From: Berberis thunbergii
Lineage: Eukaryota; Streptophyta; Magnoliopsida; Ranunculales; Berberidaceae
Assembly (NCBI GenBank): GCA_003290165.1
Contig: QNQO01006976.1
Location: 434,001-498,000, forward strand
Reading direction: 5' to 3'
Length of the DNA: 64,000 nucleotides
The translations under genes and the position numbers were made by a program. Position 1 is the first letter of the stretch, and each line of letters begins with the position of its first letter. A model generated the notes under the pieces. That model saw only the letters and a program-made list of their open reading frames with translations, was not told where the DNA came from and searched no databases. Of the stretch, positions 22,784 to 34,675 are shown piece by piece.

Positions 22784-23458
22784 GTAAGCAGAAGATTTTC
22801 TTTCTTTAGGATCATCGGATGAGATATGTTATAAAGTATAACCTGAGACTAATAGGAGTAGGATTTTTGAAGCTTTGACTGTTGAAATTTTACAATGTTA
22901 TTGGCATTATTGGGAGTTACATCTTCGTGTTTGAAGGAAATGCTAGTGCTAGTGGTATGTTGTTAGGATCATTTTTAGTAAAATGCAATTGCTATGTATA
23001 GGTCTGACAGAAAACATTTAACTAAATAATCCACTAATATAAGGATGCACCTATGCATTCCAATATTTATCTGTTTTCCTTTGCTATTATTTATTATTCA
23101 GTTTCATTCAGTAACCAGCAACCATATTTCATAAAAGAGAGTGGGGTCGCTATAAGCTTTCAAGAAATATTCCTATTCTAGCTGGCAATTCAATCTTTGG
23201 TGGTATTTCTTGTTCCTTCAGTTGTATCTGTGCAACATCTACATAATTGGAGGAAACCGAACTTCAGTTTATTTCTCTTCAGATGATTAATTTGTTCTTT
23301 GATTTCAAAATTCAAATAGTGTGTTAACTTTGTCATTTGAATGAACTTTTTATGCTACCGGATTGCTGTATCTGAAGCACTATACAGGAATATCGAAAGA
23401 ACATTATGCAATAGAATGAAATTCAGCTAACTCACTCACTCATTCTTTTGCAAACAAT

Positions 23459-25410
23459 AGGCGGGATCTCGCTTGGTGCCTTGTGGAGAAGAGTGATGGT
23501 TATCCCTTCTAGTGAAATTGATTTGCTAGATATATTGAATGCGTGGTATCCAAGTTTGGAGGTTATTGCTCAGAAACTCATAGGTATGACATATTTCTTA
23601 TTGAATGTGTATAATCAGTATGGGAATTCATTACATCTTTCAAGAAAGTGACTTGGCTTGTTTGCAGAAACCTTCGTGAAAGTTAATTCATCCCTATCAC
23701 ACCCGCATGAAGGACTACAGTCTTTTGGGAGGTTCTCAACAAGGTAGTAATTACCCTTCTAAATTTTGTGCCTGAAGATTTTGACACAATGCCATTAAAA
23801 ACTTATTTCGTTTTAATTGTAGGGATCTTCTGAAATGGTGCAAGAGGATATCTAAGTTAGAATTAAGCTCTGTGGGGCTTAGTTTATCTGCTTATGAACG
23901 TAGAGTTATTTATCAAGAGGTTGAATCTGGATCTCTTTCATTTCATCCACTTTTGAACTTTGGAATAGTAGCTGTTTGTATTTGTAACTAGATACTTATG
24001 AATCTGTGTTTTAGGCTGTTGATATATTTGCAGCTTCCTATGCTTCATGTGAGATGCGGTTGTTGATGATGAAAGAGATTGCTAAAATTTGGGAAGTACC
24101 AGCAGCAGAAGCAGAAACTTTATTTCCTTCTCAAAAGCCCACAGTTCAGGTCTGTCTCGCTTTATAGCAGTGGTGGTTTACTTGTTTTAGTGTTTACTGT
24201 TTTCTAACTTCTAACATTTGTTTATGATTATAATTGTAGGAGTTCAAATCGGATCTGCGGGTTGGCAGAGTTACCCTAAAACAGACCGAAGCTACGGTCT
24301 GTTAAGAGAGTTTAATCTTTCGTATTAGGATGAACTTCCTTGATGTGTTCTAGATTTTAATGAATCTTGATTTTTTTTCAGTTACAAAGACAAACACGAT
24401 CTTTTGTGGATATCCGTAGCTCACTACATGTTCTTGAGAGGATTGCTTGCTCCATTAAATATAATGAGCCTGTTCTTTTGGTTGGTGAAACTGGTACCGG
24501 GAAGACGACTCTTGTACAGAACCTTGCAGTTAGGCTCTCTCAGCCACTAATTGTTTTGGTAGGTTGCCACTACCTAGACTTATGTTTGCATGATTTTCTT
24601 TATCTGTTGCATTAGTACAAATACTTACCAATTTGTGTGAACTGCAGAACTTAAGTCAGCAAAGTGATGTTGCCGATCTATTGGGGGGATTCAAGCCCAC
24701 TGACCCATTATTTATTTGCGTCCCTTTATATAATGAGTTCCTAGAGTTGTTTTCTAGGACATTTTCTGCGAAGGTATTCTTTACAAGGTTGTGATTTTTT
24801 CTTGGATTTTAGATTTTGCAAGTATTTACCAAGACTTCTTCCATATGCAGGATAACATTAGATTTCTTAGTTATTTAAGAAATCTTAGAACTTCTAAAAA
24901 CTGGATAGAGATATTAAAGATATTTCAGAAAGGTTTTCAGAAAGCTCTTGGTTATTACTAGCATGAAGCTGCAACAACTGAATCTAGCACAAAGCGGAAG
25001 AGACCCCTGGATGAAGAAATCCTTAAAGCTTGGCAACATTTCTCTGTAAAACTTGATGCGGCACGTCGACAGATTGATGCCTCATCTTCCATGGCCTTTT
25101 CTTTTGTTGAAGGAGCTTTTATTACTGCACTAAGAAATGGCCATTGGATTCTGCTTGACGAAGTGAATTTGGCCCCACCAGAAACATTGCAGAGAATTAT
25201 GGGCGTTCTAGAAGGAGAAAGTGGTTCACTTTGTTTGGCTGAAAGAGGAGATGCTGAATATATAGCACGCCATCCTGATTTCCGCTTATTCGCCTGTATG
25301 AATCCTGCAACTGATGCTGGGAAGCGTGATTTTCCATATTCCGTACGGAGTAGGTTCACAGAATATTTTGTTGATGAAGTTTTGGATGACGAAGATTTGA
25401 CTATGTTTGT
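23459..25410 (+). pseudogene. MDN1: Midasin (MDN1/REA1) AAA-module fragment
   Basis: About nine consecutive exons with introns match part of midasin, the giant six-AAA ATPase that remodels pre-60S ribosomes in the nucleus. The order is ALWRRVMVIPSSEIDLLDIL, LLKWCKRISKLELSSVGLSL, the AAA module with Walker A GETGTGKTT (about 24490-24515), NLSQQSDVADLLGGFKP, the Walker B region HWILLDEVNLAPPETLQRIM and ACMNPATDAGKRDFPYSVRS with the arginine finger. Real midasin exceeds 5,000 residues, so roughly 10% is here. The coding sequence ends at LTMFV near 25410, then runs into unrelated sequence with a stop at 25496. Most exons read without stops, so capture looks fairly recent. Confidence 0.92.
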
Positions 25411-25499
25411 ACGATTGTGTTATATATTGACTGGTAGATGGGAATTTGAGAAACAGATAGGGGTCCCGTTACCTGCTGCACTTTGTATGAATGCTTAAA

Positions 25500-25964
25500 T
25501 TATATTTTGAATGAATGAGAAACAGTTAGTTATCATGTTGTGTCTTTATCGATTGATTGAACGTTGTCATTATTATATTAAATATTATATTTAGCCCAGA
25601 AAATCGGTATCGAAAAAATAGAAAAAACAAATCAAAGTTAATAAAAAAAATTCACCGAAGCTAATTAAAAAAAATCAACAAAATTAAATAGCGCTCATCA
25701 AAGCGCTATGCAAGCTAATTTTAAAAAAAAAATTAGAGCTTACATAGCGCTTTCTAAGGCGCTATTGAAGTTAATTAAAAAAAAAATCAACGCTTAGATA
25801 GCGCTTAATATAAACGCTATCTAACGAAGCGCTATTCAAGTACGCGCCTTGCATAGCGCTTTTTGAGCGCTATCTAAACTACCATAGCGGTAGCTTAGAT
25901 AGCGCTAAAAAGCGCTATCTAAGCCTATTTTTAAGCGCTATGCAAGCCTATATTTGTAGTAGTG
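25500..25964. repeat. E3 right end: AT-rich tail and AGCGCT palindromes
   Basis: AT-rich non-coding sequence to about 25685, then about twelve AGCGCT-cored units in alternating orientation, ending at the TAGTAGTG terminus. Confidence 0.85.
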
Positions 25965-26461
25965 TCAAACTCTAAAATTCATAAGACTATAGCTGCTGAC
26001 TGTAGACATATTTTATACATATAAAGAGTGAGTTAACTTTCATGACCGACAAAGGAAATTCAGAGGCTTTAGGCCTGTATAGAATATAATACTCATCACT
26101 ACCAATTATTTCTTTTTCTCATCTTGATTTTCATCATGAACCTAATTTCCTTAGGAATTCTAGGAGAGTGACCACACCCTTCCTTCTACATTGTCTATCC
26201 AACAATTCTGTCTGAAAGTAGTTTTGTTTAAGAAACTAATTACTTTTTTAATCATCCTCATTATCATTATCATTAATATCTTCCCTTTTTCATACTCTAT
26301 TTCGTCATTCCTAGTCATCCTAATCTTCTTATCTATAAAAGCTTTATAAAAAACTATTTGTGGTGATATGTTGTGGAATGAAATTATCTATAAATGTGGA
26401 GTATATAGTTGATTCTTATATCTTTTTGTTTGATAATGGTTAATATCTATAACTGTCTTCA

Positions 26462-28310
26462 TTGATAGAGATGGATAGTACTCGCGGCAATGATCTCTCC
26501 ACCATTGATGTCACCAGATCTACAAATGATGACATTGAAGTTAAACAAACCATACAGTTCAACGTCCACGGTTTAGCAGTTGGACATGGTGCTAGAAATT
26601 TCAATAAAAACATTGGAAAGCTTGTTGAAACCCTGGTGCCCATCAAATTCAAGGGTTGGCACCATGTTACTGACAACTACAAAGAGGATGTGTGGAATGG
26701 CCTCAAGGTGAGATTTTACATATTTGATTTTCATAATGTCTTATATTATTTTCAACTTATATCTCAATGGCTTATTTGCAGCGTGAATACGACATTCCAA
26801 ATTATGTGAAAAAGAGTGTGCATTTTGAAAATGCCTGAATATTATAGAAGGTTCAAGGCACATCTTAGGAAGAATTATTTGGATAAGTATCCTACCATTG
26901 AGGAACAAGAGAAGCATGTTCCAAATGGTGTAAGAGAGGAGGGATTGGAAGGAGTTTGTTCGCCATGAGAGCACCCCTGAAGCGAAGGCAATTAGAGACC
27001 AAAATGCAAAAAACAAAAAGGCTTCAAAGTATGTATGGGGGTGGCCAAAAGAGTGCTGCAGAAGTAGAGTACGAAATGGTAATTGAGTTTCTAGCTACTA
27101 GTACAATATTATATACCATTTAACTTTATAGGCTGAGACTAATCTTTCAAGTATATAGGTTGAGAAGAACCCTGATGGAGAACCAGTCACACGCACTGAC
27201 ATATGGATTGCCTGTCACACGGGAAAGGATGGAAAACCTACGCGTGGTTCTGAACAATATATGGTATGTGCCCAATGATGTCTTTTATACCCAATTCTTA
27301 ATTTACTTTGTAGTTGTTTGAATATTATTTGTGTCCTGATTTATTTTATTTTTTCATTATTTTTGAAGGAACAAGTTAAAGCAAAAAAAGCTGCATTGCA
27401 AGAATCTTCAACTCAAGGTAACATTGACCTCACTATTGATGAGGATCCTCTAAGCCAAGTGTTTGGCCAAGAAGCGAGGGGGACGTACTCGTTGTGTTGG
27501 AACCACTGTCTCTAAAAGGAAGTATGATGCTGCACTTCCCGCTCGTTCATTGCTATTGGAAAAAACATTGGAAGCCAAAAAAGGGAAGAAAAAATATGAA
27601 AGATTGGAAGAAAATGTTAGATGGATACGAGAGAGACTTGAAAGTGGAACTTATGTAAGACCATCAACAAGTGAGGGAATACAAGGAGTTGTTCAAAGAA
27701 CTAAAGATACACCGTCATCCGGTGCACAATCGACAAGGCAACCAGATAATCCATTACCTCCATCTTCGTTACCACCATCTTCAGTACCATCCATCTCCAT
27801 TACCACCATCTCCATTACCATCATCTTCTCAAGGTGTTGCGAGGTTTCCTTCTCCAAGCAATCCTGTTCCTTCAGTGTCAAGGAGATACAAAGTTTGTGA
27901 TTGGGAAAGGAATGTCATTGCGATAGCATTAGAGGTTGTAGATCCTATCCATCAATTCTCTTGCGCTTGTCATGGATCATTGAACCCTGCAACAGAGATC
28001 AGACTTTCCTTGTGCTTCAAATTCAAGACTGGGGTGAAACTTTACAAAAGTGATCCAAAAGGAGACAAGATGGGGGATTTGGACGTTGTGATTTCTTCGT
28101 ATGGTGTAGAACTCATGCGGAACTTGATGATTGATAGGGGCAACTTGAAGTTGGAATGCAATCCATTAGTTGATCTTCCAAAGGTCACATTCTGCATCGT
28201 TGAAATGAAGTTCATCGGCGGGAACAAGTATGCAAAGTACCCGTGTACTATCTTGGGTCGATCTCTTATTCCTTTTTATTTGATCTTCGTATCTGATATG
28301 GCCATTCACC
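26462..28310 (+). pseudogene. Broken Transposase_24 (Ptta/En/Spm) gene
   Basis: The reading starts at 26471 (MDSTRGNDLSTIDV) and matches the plant transposase family of CACTA elements: VETLVPIKFKGWHHVTDNYK, VWNGLKREYDIP, then WIACHTGKDGKPTRGSEQYM, ID.DPLSQVFG, KKYERLEENVRWIRERLESG and a proline-serine spacer. Introns are visible (for example 26708-26781). Several frameshifts and a shift inside QVFG show it is dead. This is the TnpA-like, DNA-binding class. No TNPD/Transposase_21 catalytic gene is present. The last 80 codons or so (GDLDVVISSYGVELMRNLMI) are not recognised and may be another captured exon. Confidence 0.8.
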
Positions 28311-28319
28311 ATTTTTAAC

Positions 28320-28904
28320 TTTATATTTTTCGCTTCAATTGTCAGCTAACAGTATTCTTTTTTCTTAATGTTCTTATGGTTCAAGCCATTCGTACAATCT
28401 TTTTCCATCCACCATACTGCATTGATGTGCAATGCTGTTTGGTTCATCTTGTTTCTTTTCTTTGCCACTCGGCATGAAATTTGTGGGATTGCATCTTCAT
28501 GGAAATTCTAATCAGTACTGAGTGTTTTTCTGTGGTGGGGTAAAAATTATCCTAAATTCTTATTTTCTACTCTTTACAGGATCAAAAATTTAAAGACCCC
28601 TTATACATAAAATTATCCTAAATAGTCCGCTTTGATCATCAAAACGATTTTTTAATGTAGCTTGCATTTTAATTCGAAGATCAGCTTCTTGTACAAATAA
28701 ACAAAATAATCCAAAAAAGTCACCCTAACTCGATGAAACAGAAAAGTGTGTTTCTAGTATGAACGTAATGAATGTTTTCTTGTACATATCGTCACTAACC
28801 AATTATAAACTGTAAAACCAAAGCGAGAACACTTGAATTTGATTACCAACCAAATAATTAATATATATTTATATAAATATAACACTTGAATTTATTTTCT
28901 TTTT
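28320..28904. other. No gene seen
   Basis: AT-rich sequence between the transposase remnant and the IQM fragment. I recognise no coding similarity. Confidence 0.5.
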
Positions 28905-30048
28905 GCAGTTTTATCTGGAAGAGTCTAAAGAGGAGGGTTGACTATCAAGGTTATATTTTCCCCCGCAGGTACTAATTTCGAAACTGCTTCTGGCAGATGG
29001 AGCCGAATCAGCTCAAATGCTTCTAAGGTACTAATAACCTTTTTTTCAGATTGGAAAAAATGGGGTGTTGGTTCACTATTGCTGATTTTATGTTTTTTTT
29101 TCCCCTGTCTTTTACTTGTTAGAAAACTTGAATTGTGACTTTTGTTATTATTTTGGACATGTTCGAACAGTTAGAAAGTTTTGTCCAAGATGAGAAAGCT
29201 CTCAAATTAGCTTTTCAAACTCGGATTGAAGCTGTATGTATTTTCACTAATACAACCCCCTTCAATCAACACTTGATTTTATATTATTTTCTAAAAATTT
29301 AGGATTAATTTGTTTGTAATTTTGTGCTATAGATTGATCCAAGGACAGGCATGGGCATCAGCTGGATCCTTTACCAGAAGTGTGGTCGAAAGCCGAGTCA
29401 GGCCACGCCATTTTTTTACTGGCTCAGTAGACTTTCCTCACCTTTCCTCTCTCTGGAAAGGTTTATTATTGCCATTTAGAATCCACTTTAGTTTAAAACA
29501 ATAGTATTTGTTATTCTAGTACTGAAAATTAGAGTTTATATTTTGCACCCTTGCAAAAGGCATCAACTTGCAAAAAGGAAAAATCATGGGTAATCTCCAT
29601 TTGGCAGTTAGAAAATTACTACTTAAAGAGAAAACACATGATGTAGGTGATCGCGTTTAACCCATTATATCGAGATATAGCCAAATATAGGTTGCCATGT
29701 GCTGGTTGCAAGGGATGAGAATACACTTTGATTTCTTGAAGTGATGAGGATTGTTGAAAGTTTTGAGATAAGGGTTTCAATTCCTACTGGCACATGGTGT
29801 TGCCCACGAAGCAGGATCATGGGCAAGTTAGGGAGTTTCGGGTGTAGATTAATAATAAAAATGCATTGGTGGCTATAGTAATCTGAGTGGTCTGGTTTTA
29901 GTACAGTGGAAGGGGACTTTTGATCATAAAATGGATTTTATAATGTATGATGATGCAGGTTGGATATTGGAGATGGCAGAGAGGTCAACCTCAAAGAATG
30001 TCCTAGGTCAAAGCTTAGGAACAATGCATCAAATATCTTGGACCTGTA
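28905..30048 (+). pseudogene. IQM calmodulin-binding protein fragment
   Basis: Exons match the central part of plant IQM proteins (IQ-motif-containing, calmodulin-binding, involved in stress and signalling): FETASGRWSRISSNASK at 28975-29028, DEKALKLAFQTRIEA at 29190-29235, IDPRTGMGISWILYQ followed by ATPFFYWL at 29334-29430, and LDIGDGREVNLKECPRSKL at 29960-30020. The expected QCIKYLGP follows at 30024-30048 but one base out of frame, so the copy is broken. The IQ motif itself lies upstream in real genes and is not seen. Sense matches E2's leader. Confidence 0.8.
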
Positions 30049-30436
30049 GGTTCTTTCTTTTCCTCAATCAACCAAATTACAACTCTAGAAGAGACTAAAT
30101 CGTGATTTAAATTCTTACCAAGCGTCTCTATTATTGTTTGATATTTTTTTCTATTATTGGTTTTACAGTTTATATTGGTTGGTAATTAATGAATGGTTGG
30201 TAAATTAAAGATTTCTTTTACCTTTTATTCTACTATCGTCACATGGTATCTTGTACATGAGATTGATTTCTAGATGACAAATAAGTGTTACATAGGTCAA
30301 TAAGTGTTAACATAGGTTCTTTCTAGATGACAAATGACAGTGTGACATTTTCCCCTTAGAGACACAATTATCTTCACTACCTAGCTTCAGATATCTGTTT
30401 CTCATTTGGTTGAGATTATCTTTCTCTCATGAAAGC
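30049..30436. other. No gene seen
   Basis: AT-rich spacer, probably intron from captured genomic DNA. There is a partial repeat of ATAGGTC-type sequence around 30294-30325. Confidence 0.4.
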
Positions 30437-31871
30437 AGGGGAAAAGAACAAAGGAAAATCTAGACAAATGTGACAGAGAAAAATTGTTAGATTTTTGTGA
30501 CTTGCTTGATGTTCCAGTTCAAAAGTCCACAGTTAAAAAGGTTGGGAAATGTTTTGCCTCTATTAGATAAAGAGGCAAACCAATACATATTGGTTTGCAT
30601 CTTTATGTTGCTTCAGGGTAATGTCACATGGGAGCAATAGCTACTTGCTTGTTTTAGTCAATTGGCTTTAGTTGCCAGTGTATGAATCAGCGGGAAATGA
30701 CAACATGGGGAGAAAATAGGAAAGGAAAAAATATCTCGATTCATCCTTTTCACGACAAATTTGAGACCCTTGATTAAGCGGTACTATTTGGACTTTGCCT
30801 TAGTTCTTTGAGTGCTTGATCCATTAGTGTCCTGTACTTTCCAATGTCATTATTGACCTCAAGTTCTTGCTGCATAGCCAAAATGATAAGCAAAGAACAC
30901 TAGAGTAGATCGGCAATTTTATGTGGTTATTTTCAAAGTACTTGTGTCTCTGAATCATAGCATTGCCACAGCTTTCTTACTTTAGGATGGTTCTTCACAG
31001 ATTTTTTCTTCTGGCCATGGACTTATTTCTAGACTAAAATGAACCACCCCCATGGATGCATGCTCAAAATTCTCCCCAATAACAGTTAGGTATCTACTAA
31101 ATGCAATCAAACATCTCAGTGATATGATATAAGCACCCACTAGTACATGGTTTTTGCATCTATTCACGCATTTAAATTGACCCAATGAGAACTTATTTTA
31201 ATGAGGAAAAGTATGGTGTTATCTGTTATTATACATTGCAAGTTGAGGGACAATATATTTACAGCTCAGCATTTCATCACAATTCTGGTTGGTTTTGCCT
31301 GCATACTAACAACATGATGTGTGGTAATTTGAAATGTGAATCTCCCTCTGTTTCATGTTCAACCTGCAGCTCCTTTACATTGTCGAGACCACTGGTCTTT
31401 TTCCCTACTCTTAACAGTTGTCAATCATTGATCTTGTACATAAAGCATATCAAATGTTAACAAACTTTTACTACATTATTACCTGCTTACGTTCTAGTTT
31501 TAATTTTCTTTTGTTATTGTCAACTAACAGAAAACAAAGTTCAGCAGTTGAGAAAAAGCAAAAATCAGTTTTCCAAAGCTGACAAGAAAGTTGAAGATGA
31601 AGCGGAATCTGCTAATTTGAAATGTGAATCTGATGAGGATAGTGAAGAAGAGATAGTGCTGAAAGAAGGACAGTGCTACAGGGATGAAAAGAAGGAGAAA
31701 GAGAAAGTGGGAGAAGAAGAGAAAGTAAAGGAGCACACAGAAAGTGAGAAAGTGTCCAATGAGAAAAAATAAAGGGTTCACAAGTGAAGTCTAGTGTCCA
31801 AAAGATCCGCTTTATAATGTCTAGCAATCCTGTAAAGGAAAACACTGGAGAAAAGCCCATCAAAGATCAAG
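30437..31871 (+). pseudogene. DEK-domain chromatin protein fragment
   Basis: A first exon after CAG at 30439 encodes KRTKENLDKCDREKLLDFCD, then LLDVPVQKSTVKK, the plant DEK SAP-like core. DEK is a nuclear chromatin-associated protein that alters DNA topology and nucleosome occupancy. A second exon from 31531 encodes an acidic and lysine-rich tract (ESDEDSEEEIVL, KKEKEKVGEEEKVKEHTE) typical of DEK linkers, which stops at 31770. A further piece continues in another frame to 31871 (SSNPVKENTGEKPIKDQ). Sense matches E2's leader. The long 30545-31530 stretch between them is intron-like. The first exon is the diagnostic one. Confidence 0.68.
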
Positions 31872-32038
31872 GTATGCTTCTTTAACCTGTTAGTTTCAGG
31901 ACTAATTGTGTTAACTTACCAATGAAACCAAATCACTGTATTCTGCTTTTAGTATTGGTATCCATATCTCTAATCAACATCACAATTAAAGGCTTTGCTT
32001 GTCTACATTCACTTGAATTTAATCTCATGGTTAGACCT

Positions 32039-32201
32039 CCTGTGCAGAATGATATGATGAGATACCTTAGAGAGGATGTTCATAGGAGGCTTTTAAGCAC
32101 AGTTTTCAAGAAGCAAGTTGAGAAAGCGATGCTGCTGCTACGCAATTTCAAGTCTGCCAATGTTCTCCTCGATGATGGACTGGCGAGGAAGCGACGTGGG
32201 T
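32039..32201 (+). pseudogene. Unrecognised exon-like segment
   Basis: About 54 open codons read VQNDMMRYLREDVHRRLLST, then KKQVEKAMLLLRNFKSANVL. The codon pattern and charge alternation look like a real helical protein segment, but I cannot name the source. It sits between the DEK and GLR fragments in the same orientation, so it is likely a captured exon. A TAG follows at 32200, where GC-rich sequence begins. Confidence 0.35.
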
Positions 32202-32204
32202 AGG

Positions 32205-32440
32205 AAGAAATTTTTTTCTGCTGCTGTTTCAAGGCGGGGGGCGGGACTGGCGTAACTTTGCTGTTTCTGCGCTTGTTGCTGTTGCTGTTGCTGATCGCTG
32301 AATGCTGATGGTTTGCTGTGCTGTTTGATGCGCCGGCGTTGATCCTGCTGATGCTGTTTGTTGCGCGGCGTGATGGCTGCGTGCGAACGCTTTGGTGCGT
32401 ACTGCTGCTGCTGGGGACTATCTGGGAGCTCTCTGCTTAA
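32205..32440 (+). repeat. GC-rich CTG/TGCTG-rich tract
   Basis: A run of about 230 bp is dominated by TGCTG, GCTGTT and GCGCGG motifs. Its GC content is far above the AT-rich sequence around it. It has no coding similarity I recognise. It lies exactly between two captured fragments. Confidence 0.6.
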
Positions 32441-32505
32441 TGCATATATAAAGAAAAACCTTCAATGCCCAATAAAGAAAAACCTTGGAGCTGGTAATAT
32501 GGCCA

Positions 32506-33422
32506 GGAGAATCTACAAAAGTGCCCAAAGGTGGGTCATTTCCTCCGGGAATGTATGGAAGTTGAGATTTTGGGTCCAGTGGTGCGATGGTTTTGACGAA
32601 TTACTGAACGATGAACATCAAATCCTAATACAGATCAATTTATTTCACCGGGGTACTGTGTGGATTTGTTCAACACTGTAAATGAAAGAACTACCATATG
32701 AAGTTCCTTATGAGCTCATTCCCTATGATTTTACTTCCTTCAGATCTAATGACACTAGCTTTTCAGATTATGTCTACATTCTTGATCAAGTTTATTATCA
32801 GGTCAGTTCAATCGACTTTCATGTAACTGTTCATATTTTTTCTGCAACTTATGTTTGTTTGACTTAGCTTAAGCAATATGTCACTTTTCCTAGTACAATA
32901 GCATATATCACACTCTGCAATTACATTTAGCTAGCTTGGCATGTGTGAGCTATAATCCTAACAAATTATCAGTAAAATCAGTTGAACAACTTATTCAGTT
33001 TTTCCCATAAATTATTTAGTTTAACCTCGAGGTAAGCCTAATTTAACCTTATCCAAAAGCTCTGCCAAGAAAACAACTCAAAAAAAGTTTGTTTGTTTGA
33101 ACAGAATTTTGATGGCGTGGTGGGAGATACAACTATCACGACCAACCGATCCTTGTACGTTGATTTTACTATACCTTATACTGAAACTGGGATTTCGATG
33201 GTTATGAGGATCAAAGACAATGAGAAAAAGATGCAATGGTTTTTTCTAAAGCCTCTATCAAGGGAGATGTGGTTGGCCACTGTGGCTGTTTTCGTATTCA
33301 CAGGCTTGTGTTATATGGACCTGGAACACCATGTAAATACCAATTTCAGAGGCTCTCCTTCTAGACAGTGGGGCATGATCTTTTGGTTATCGTTCTCAAC
33401 TATCGTCTTTGCGCACAGTTGA
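32506..33422 (+). pseudogene. Glutamate receptor-like (GLR) channel fragment
   Basis: Parts of the ligand-binding and pore region of a plant GLR are present. These are tetrameric cation channels of plasma and other membranes. Block 1 (32506-32801) carries ESTKVPKGGSFPPGM, then PGYCVDLFNTVNE and, after a one-base shift, KELPYEVPYELIPYDF. Block 2 (33104-33422) carries FDGVVGDTTITTNRSLYVDF, IPYTETGISMVM, KPLSREMWLATVAVFVFTGL (first pore-domain helix) and FWLSFSTIVFAHS (pore loop). The amino-terminal domain and everything after the pore loop are missing. Introns are kept. Stops and a frameshift make it non-functional. Confidence 0.9.
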
Positions 33423-33586
33423 GTAATTCACTTTCTGCTCCTCTCAACTACCTTTTGTATTTTACTTCAAGGCATATACATGTGTGGCACCGTCTTATCA
33501 CAATCTCATTACACCATGCTTTATCTTCTTTATATATCAATGAGAAATTCACATGAGCTCTCTTCTTATGGTATTTTGTTTCCTAC

Positions 33587-33705
33587 AGGTAAAGCAAGGA
33601 CTGGGAGGAAATGTGCGTATTATGACTATCTGGAGCAGCTCCACTGTCCCTACATGTGGAATCTTATCTACGTGTTGTATCATGTGCTCATGTTCTTCAA
33701 GGATA
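33587..33705 (+). pseudogene. Unrecognised exon-like segment
   Basis: After a CAG acceptor-like site, about 40 open codons read GKARTGRKCAYYDYLEQLHC, then PYMWNLIYVLYHVLMFFKDM. I do not recognise it. It is in the same orientation as the GLR and transportin fragments on either side and may be a captured exon. It does not match the GLR sequence expected after the pore loop. Confidence 0.25.
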
Positions 33706-33739
33706 TGGTATGCATTCTTTTGAGAACTTATGGATATTA

Positions 33740-34670
33740 ACTATAAGTATCATTGTCATCTATAGTACTCTCACTGGCCAGTCAAAACATTTTATTATGG
33801 GTTGGGTGTATTGTTAAGTCACTGTCTTATTTCACATTCTCGTATACATATAGGCTAGGCATTGCTTTAGTTTATGGTGATCATCATTACTGAGAGACTT
33901 GGTCGTTTTAATATTTTTTTCCTCACATTAAACCAAATGGTGAAGTTGATGTTTGGAATTTCTATAGCATTGACCTAGCTGTAACTTCTTTCATTACGGA
34001 ATGATTTCTTGTGAGGGGGGATTTGTCGGGGTTCACTTGACAATCCACGAGGGTCCAATTATCTTATATATTTTTTTTTTTCTGCAATCCAGATGTGATT
34101 ATTAATCAATTAATTTCTCTCATTTGATATACTAGGACTACATGTTTCCTCAAAGACTATCCATACATCTTTCTTTTCACTTTAACGTGTTTTTGAGAGT
34201 TGCTCAAACATGTACATATTTCATTTCTGGCAATAAGATTGGAGCGTGTGTATGCCGGTTGATCTAGGCAGTCCGGTGTAACTTGATTTGTCGCATAAAC
34301 GCGCGTGTGCTGCGTGTTCTACGGTTGAGAGACTGACTGTGAGTTTGATTTAAGTTGATTGCTTTAAGTTTTGTATTTTCATTGTTTTTAGTTTTTGCCT
34401 TGGCTTTCAAACAAAAAAAAAAAAGGACATGCCCTGGATTTTGATGTCCAACCAGGAAATGATTTTTTTTGCTGATTTAATTTTTATATGTTTCATGCTA
34501 GATATTATTGGTTGGATTAGATTTTATCTTCATCTGACAACAGGATGATGATCACTTGCGTAGTTATTTTCAAAATGGTTTCTAATTGCATGTTTTGTCG
34601 ACAAGTTATTAGTTTTCAAAATGGTTTTCAAACTTTTTGTCGACAAGTTCTCAATTTTAAATTTATAAAT
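33740..34670. other. No gene seen
   Basis: AT-rich sequence with an A-tract at 34411-34422. A duplicated motif near 34565 and 34615 (AGTTTTCAAAATGGTTT and GTCGACAAGTT) suggests local tandem duplication. No coding similarity. Confidence 0.4.
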
Positions 34671-34675
34671 GCCAG

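Larger units (their letters stand above)
20071..25964 (+). mobile_element. CACTA element E3, complete, 5,894 bp, nested in E2
   Basis: The left terminus is CACTACTACAAATATTAG at 20071. The right end is TATATTTGTAGTAGTG to 25964, an inverted repeat of about 13 bp (CACTACTACAAAT). The target duplication is TCA on both sides. The subterminal repeats use a different palindrome, ATAGCGCTTxxAAGCGCTAT, so E3 belongs to a different family from E2. It holds a CT-rich leader and two host genes, both in the plus sense: an RNA-binding-like protein and midasin. No transposase is present. Its position inside E2 shows that it inserted later. Confidence 0.95.

Noticed and set aside
28042..28318. Possible separate gene in the tail of the transposase region
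   Set aside because: Open frame and plausible codon use, but no recognisable domain and no clear borders. Kept only as a remark under the transposase remnant.
31548..31772. Lysine/glutamate-rich 74-codon ORF as an independent gene
   Set aside because: It fits as the acidic and basic linker of the DEK fragment, just downstream of the DEK core exon in the same sense.
34230..34425. Possible SINE ending in an A-tract
   Set aside because: No A-box or B-box of a tRNA-derived promoter and no target duplication could be seen.
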